From Diphasiastrum complanatum (lineage: Eukaryota > Streptophyta > Lycopodiopsida > Lycopodiales > Lycopodiaceae): DNA of 64,000 bases. The stretch spans positions 48,373,364-48,437,363 of the forward strand of contig CM055095.1 in the NCBI GenBank assembly GCA_029204225.1, in the 5' to 3' direction. The notes under the pieces were generated by a model. That model did not search any database and was not told the origin of the DNA. It saw only the letters and a program-made list of their open reading frames with translations. A program made the translations under genes and the position numbers. Shown piece after piece: positions 62,520 through 64,000 of the stretch (positions within the stretch are counted from its first letter, which is position 1; each line of letters opens with the position of its first letter).

Positions 62520-64000
62520 CAAGACTCCGAGAATTTGCCAAAAAAGGTTTGAGTACAATAAACATACAATTGAGAGATGACCGAATCCATATAAGCTTTA
62601 TGGATAAACTACTTTTAATCAGAGAAAACATAGATTCATCACATTCAGGCAGATAGCAACAAGAAAATGCATTCTAGATTGAAACTAACCAGTTTGACAC
62701 TTTTTGAATTACTTGCACTTGGTTGCTTAATCAACTAAATGGTATACCAAAATGCTGAAGCTAGTCCTGATTGTTTGGCTGTGATGTTCTTGTTTTCATT
62801 TATGGTATACCACTCGTTCTCTACATTCTTGTCCTACAATATTGATTTATCCAAGCAGACGTATCTACTGAATACGTCTAGATTCTAGACACGTATGTAG
62901 GTGTATATGCATATGCCATATGCAAACATGCTACCTATATATTATACGTTCATAGTCCACTTGGGAAACATAGTCCTAAGAAAAAGACATGAACAAGATT
63001 GAATTTATGTTACAAAACCTGGTATTCATGAACAGCACCTAGGTGAAGCATAACAACAAAGACATACAAATTGTTGGCTCTTGTGCACTTATAATTGCAT
63101 TAAGCTCAAGTTTTTTACATATAAAATTGTGAATTGTGAATCTAAACTAGGTTCACTCTCCAATTTGCGAATCGCAAATCACGGCTGCATCTATGAGAGT
63201 TTTTGAAGGGAAATGCACTAAAACAATGTTATGAGTCATAACGTCATAACCACTCTTGATGTCTTGACATGCATAGAACTTGGCTCCCTTTGCAAGAATA
63301 CCTCACGATGGGAAGGAGGGACTACATCCCCAAGCTAAACAGTGCTAACATCTAGATAAAACTTTGATGATAGCATTAGAATGCATGACACATCTATAGC
63401 AAAAAGCCATGGTATTGCACCATTCAAGGAGGTAATACATAATAATCCTTTAAAATGGTCAACTCTACAACAGCTGAATAGATCTTGAATTTACTTCAAA
63501 ATTCACAAACTTTATTATCTAAAAACTTGTGATGGAGGCTTTTAGCCTTGCAAGTGTTGATAAACAAGTTATGTACATTAAAAAGATAAACTTGATAATT
63601 TTTCAATATTATGCTTGAAGTCCTAAAATCAAGCAACTTTCGCTGTTTTCATGGATCTCCACTAGCACTTTCCATGGATCTCCACTAATTAACCTTCTTC
63701 AAGTATCTTCCGATGTTCAGTAGCAGGGATTTTTTCAGGCTAACACCTTGCTTGCGTTGGCATTTACAGCTACGCTGGGTATTTGTGATCAAGAAAGGTC
63801 CACTTCATACGAAACAATAAAAGAATTTCAATTTGATCTAGAAAAAATTTGTTGCTACAAATGTAGGTGAAAATAGTAATGAACGAAAATTGTCAATGAA
63901 CTCCAATTTTGGCAGAAGCTAGCATACTTCTCTGAATCGCAAATCATAGAAAGATAAATGTCCAGCTACCACCAAGGAGTAAAATTCCATGACCCATGGC
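62520..64000. other. Non-coding stretch to the window edge
   Basis: No coding similarity recognised on either strand. A short direct repeat of CATGGATCTCCACTA occurs at about 63650-63690. The start of the pseudouridine synthase gene may lie here or beyond the window. Confidence 0.4.

Noticed and set aside
63700-63790. Short minus-strand Cys-containing frame (SCKCQRKQ) that looked like a CXC domain
   Set aside because: Only two cysteines with no continuation of the domain; too short and unsupported.

Overview
The window is nuclear DNA from a land plant with a large, retrotransposon-rich genome. The evidence is GT-AG introns in host genes, a plant-type mitochondrial proline dehydrogenase, Ty1/copia and Ty3/gypsy elements (three copia elements have initiator-Met-tRNA primer-binding sites), an En/Spm (CACTA) transposon with a TNP2 transposase, and many long (GA)n/(CT)n tracts. 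I cannot name the species. Two host genes bracket roughly 55 kb of transposon-dominated sequence.

Layout. 8-2516 (minus): complete three-exon proline dehydrogenase gene. 2517-3300: its upstream region, with two perfect G-box palindromes and a 33-bp tandem duplication. 4.2-4.5 kb: copia scrap. 5.5-18.8 kb: a nest. A Ty3/gypsy element (integrase at 5.5-6.4 kb, gag-protease at 17.0-18.5 kb) is split by copia element C (6.4-16.6 kb), and C is split by copia element D (9215-15176). 18.8-25.3 kb: LTR-like DNA, a four-copy ~165-bp degenerate tandem repeat, gypsy and copia remnants, and a duplicated promoter-like block with (CT)n tracts. 25.3-30.0 kb (plus): copia element G. 30082-46414: copia element E, same family as D, carrying two insertions: copia F (32275-38137) and a CACTA transposon (about 39920-46120). 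Matching 5-bp flanks (AAGAA at 30077 and 46415) show that the outer LTRs belong to one element. 46.4-59.3 kb: mostly anonymous AT-rich DNA with a 214-bp (CT)n tract, an unrecognised coding remnant (50.8-51.35 kb), a perfectly phased 69-bp minisatellite whose unit contains a hairpin (51.95-52.33 kb), a possible SINE and a 151-bp foldback MITE with a 9-bp target duplication (57208-57358). 59365-62042 (minus), possibly extending to 62506: a multi-exon TruA-type tRNA pseudouridine synthase gene. 62.5-64 kb: nothing recognisable.

How it fits together. Proline dehydrogenase performs the first step of mitochondrial proline catabolism. The TruA-type enzyme is expected to isomerise uridines in tRNA. 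The rest is mobile DNA in several age layers. The best-preserved retroelement is D, whose pol keeps the integrase triad and the YVDD motif but has two nonsense codons and a 20-bp deletion. D and E belong to one LTR family whose ends are AGTTAG...CTAAGT instead of TG...CA. Two loci with exact 5-bp target duplications support those ends. No novel host biochemical pathway is evident. The most unusual signals are structural: this LTR family, the 69-bp hairpin minisatellite, the foldback MITE, the ~165-bp GGCGAA/TTCGCC array, and a transposase gene whose only interruptions are four TGA codons.
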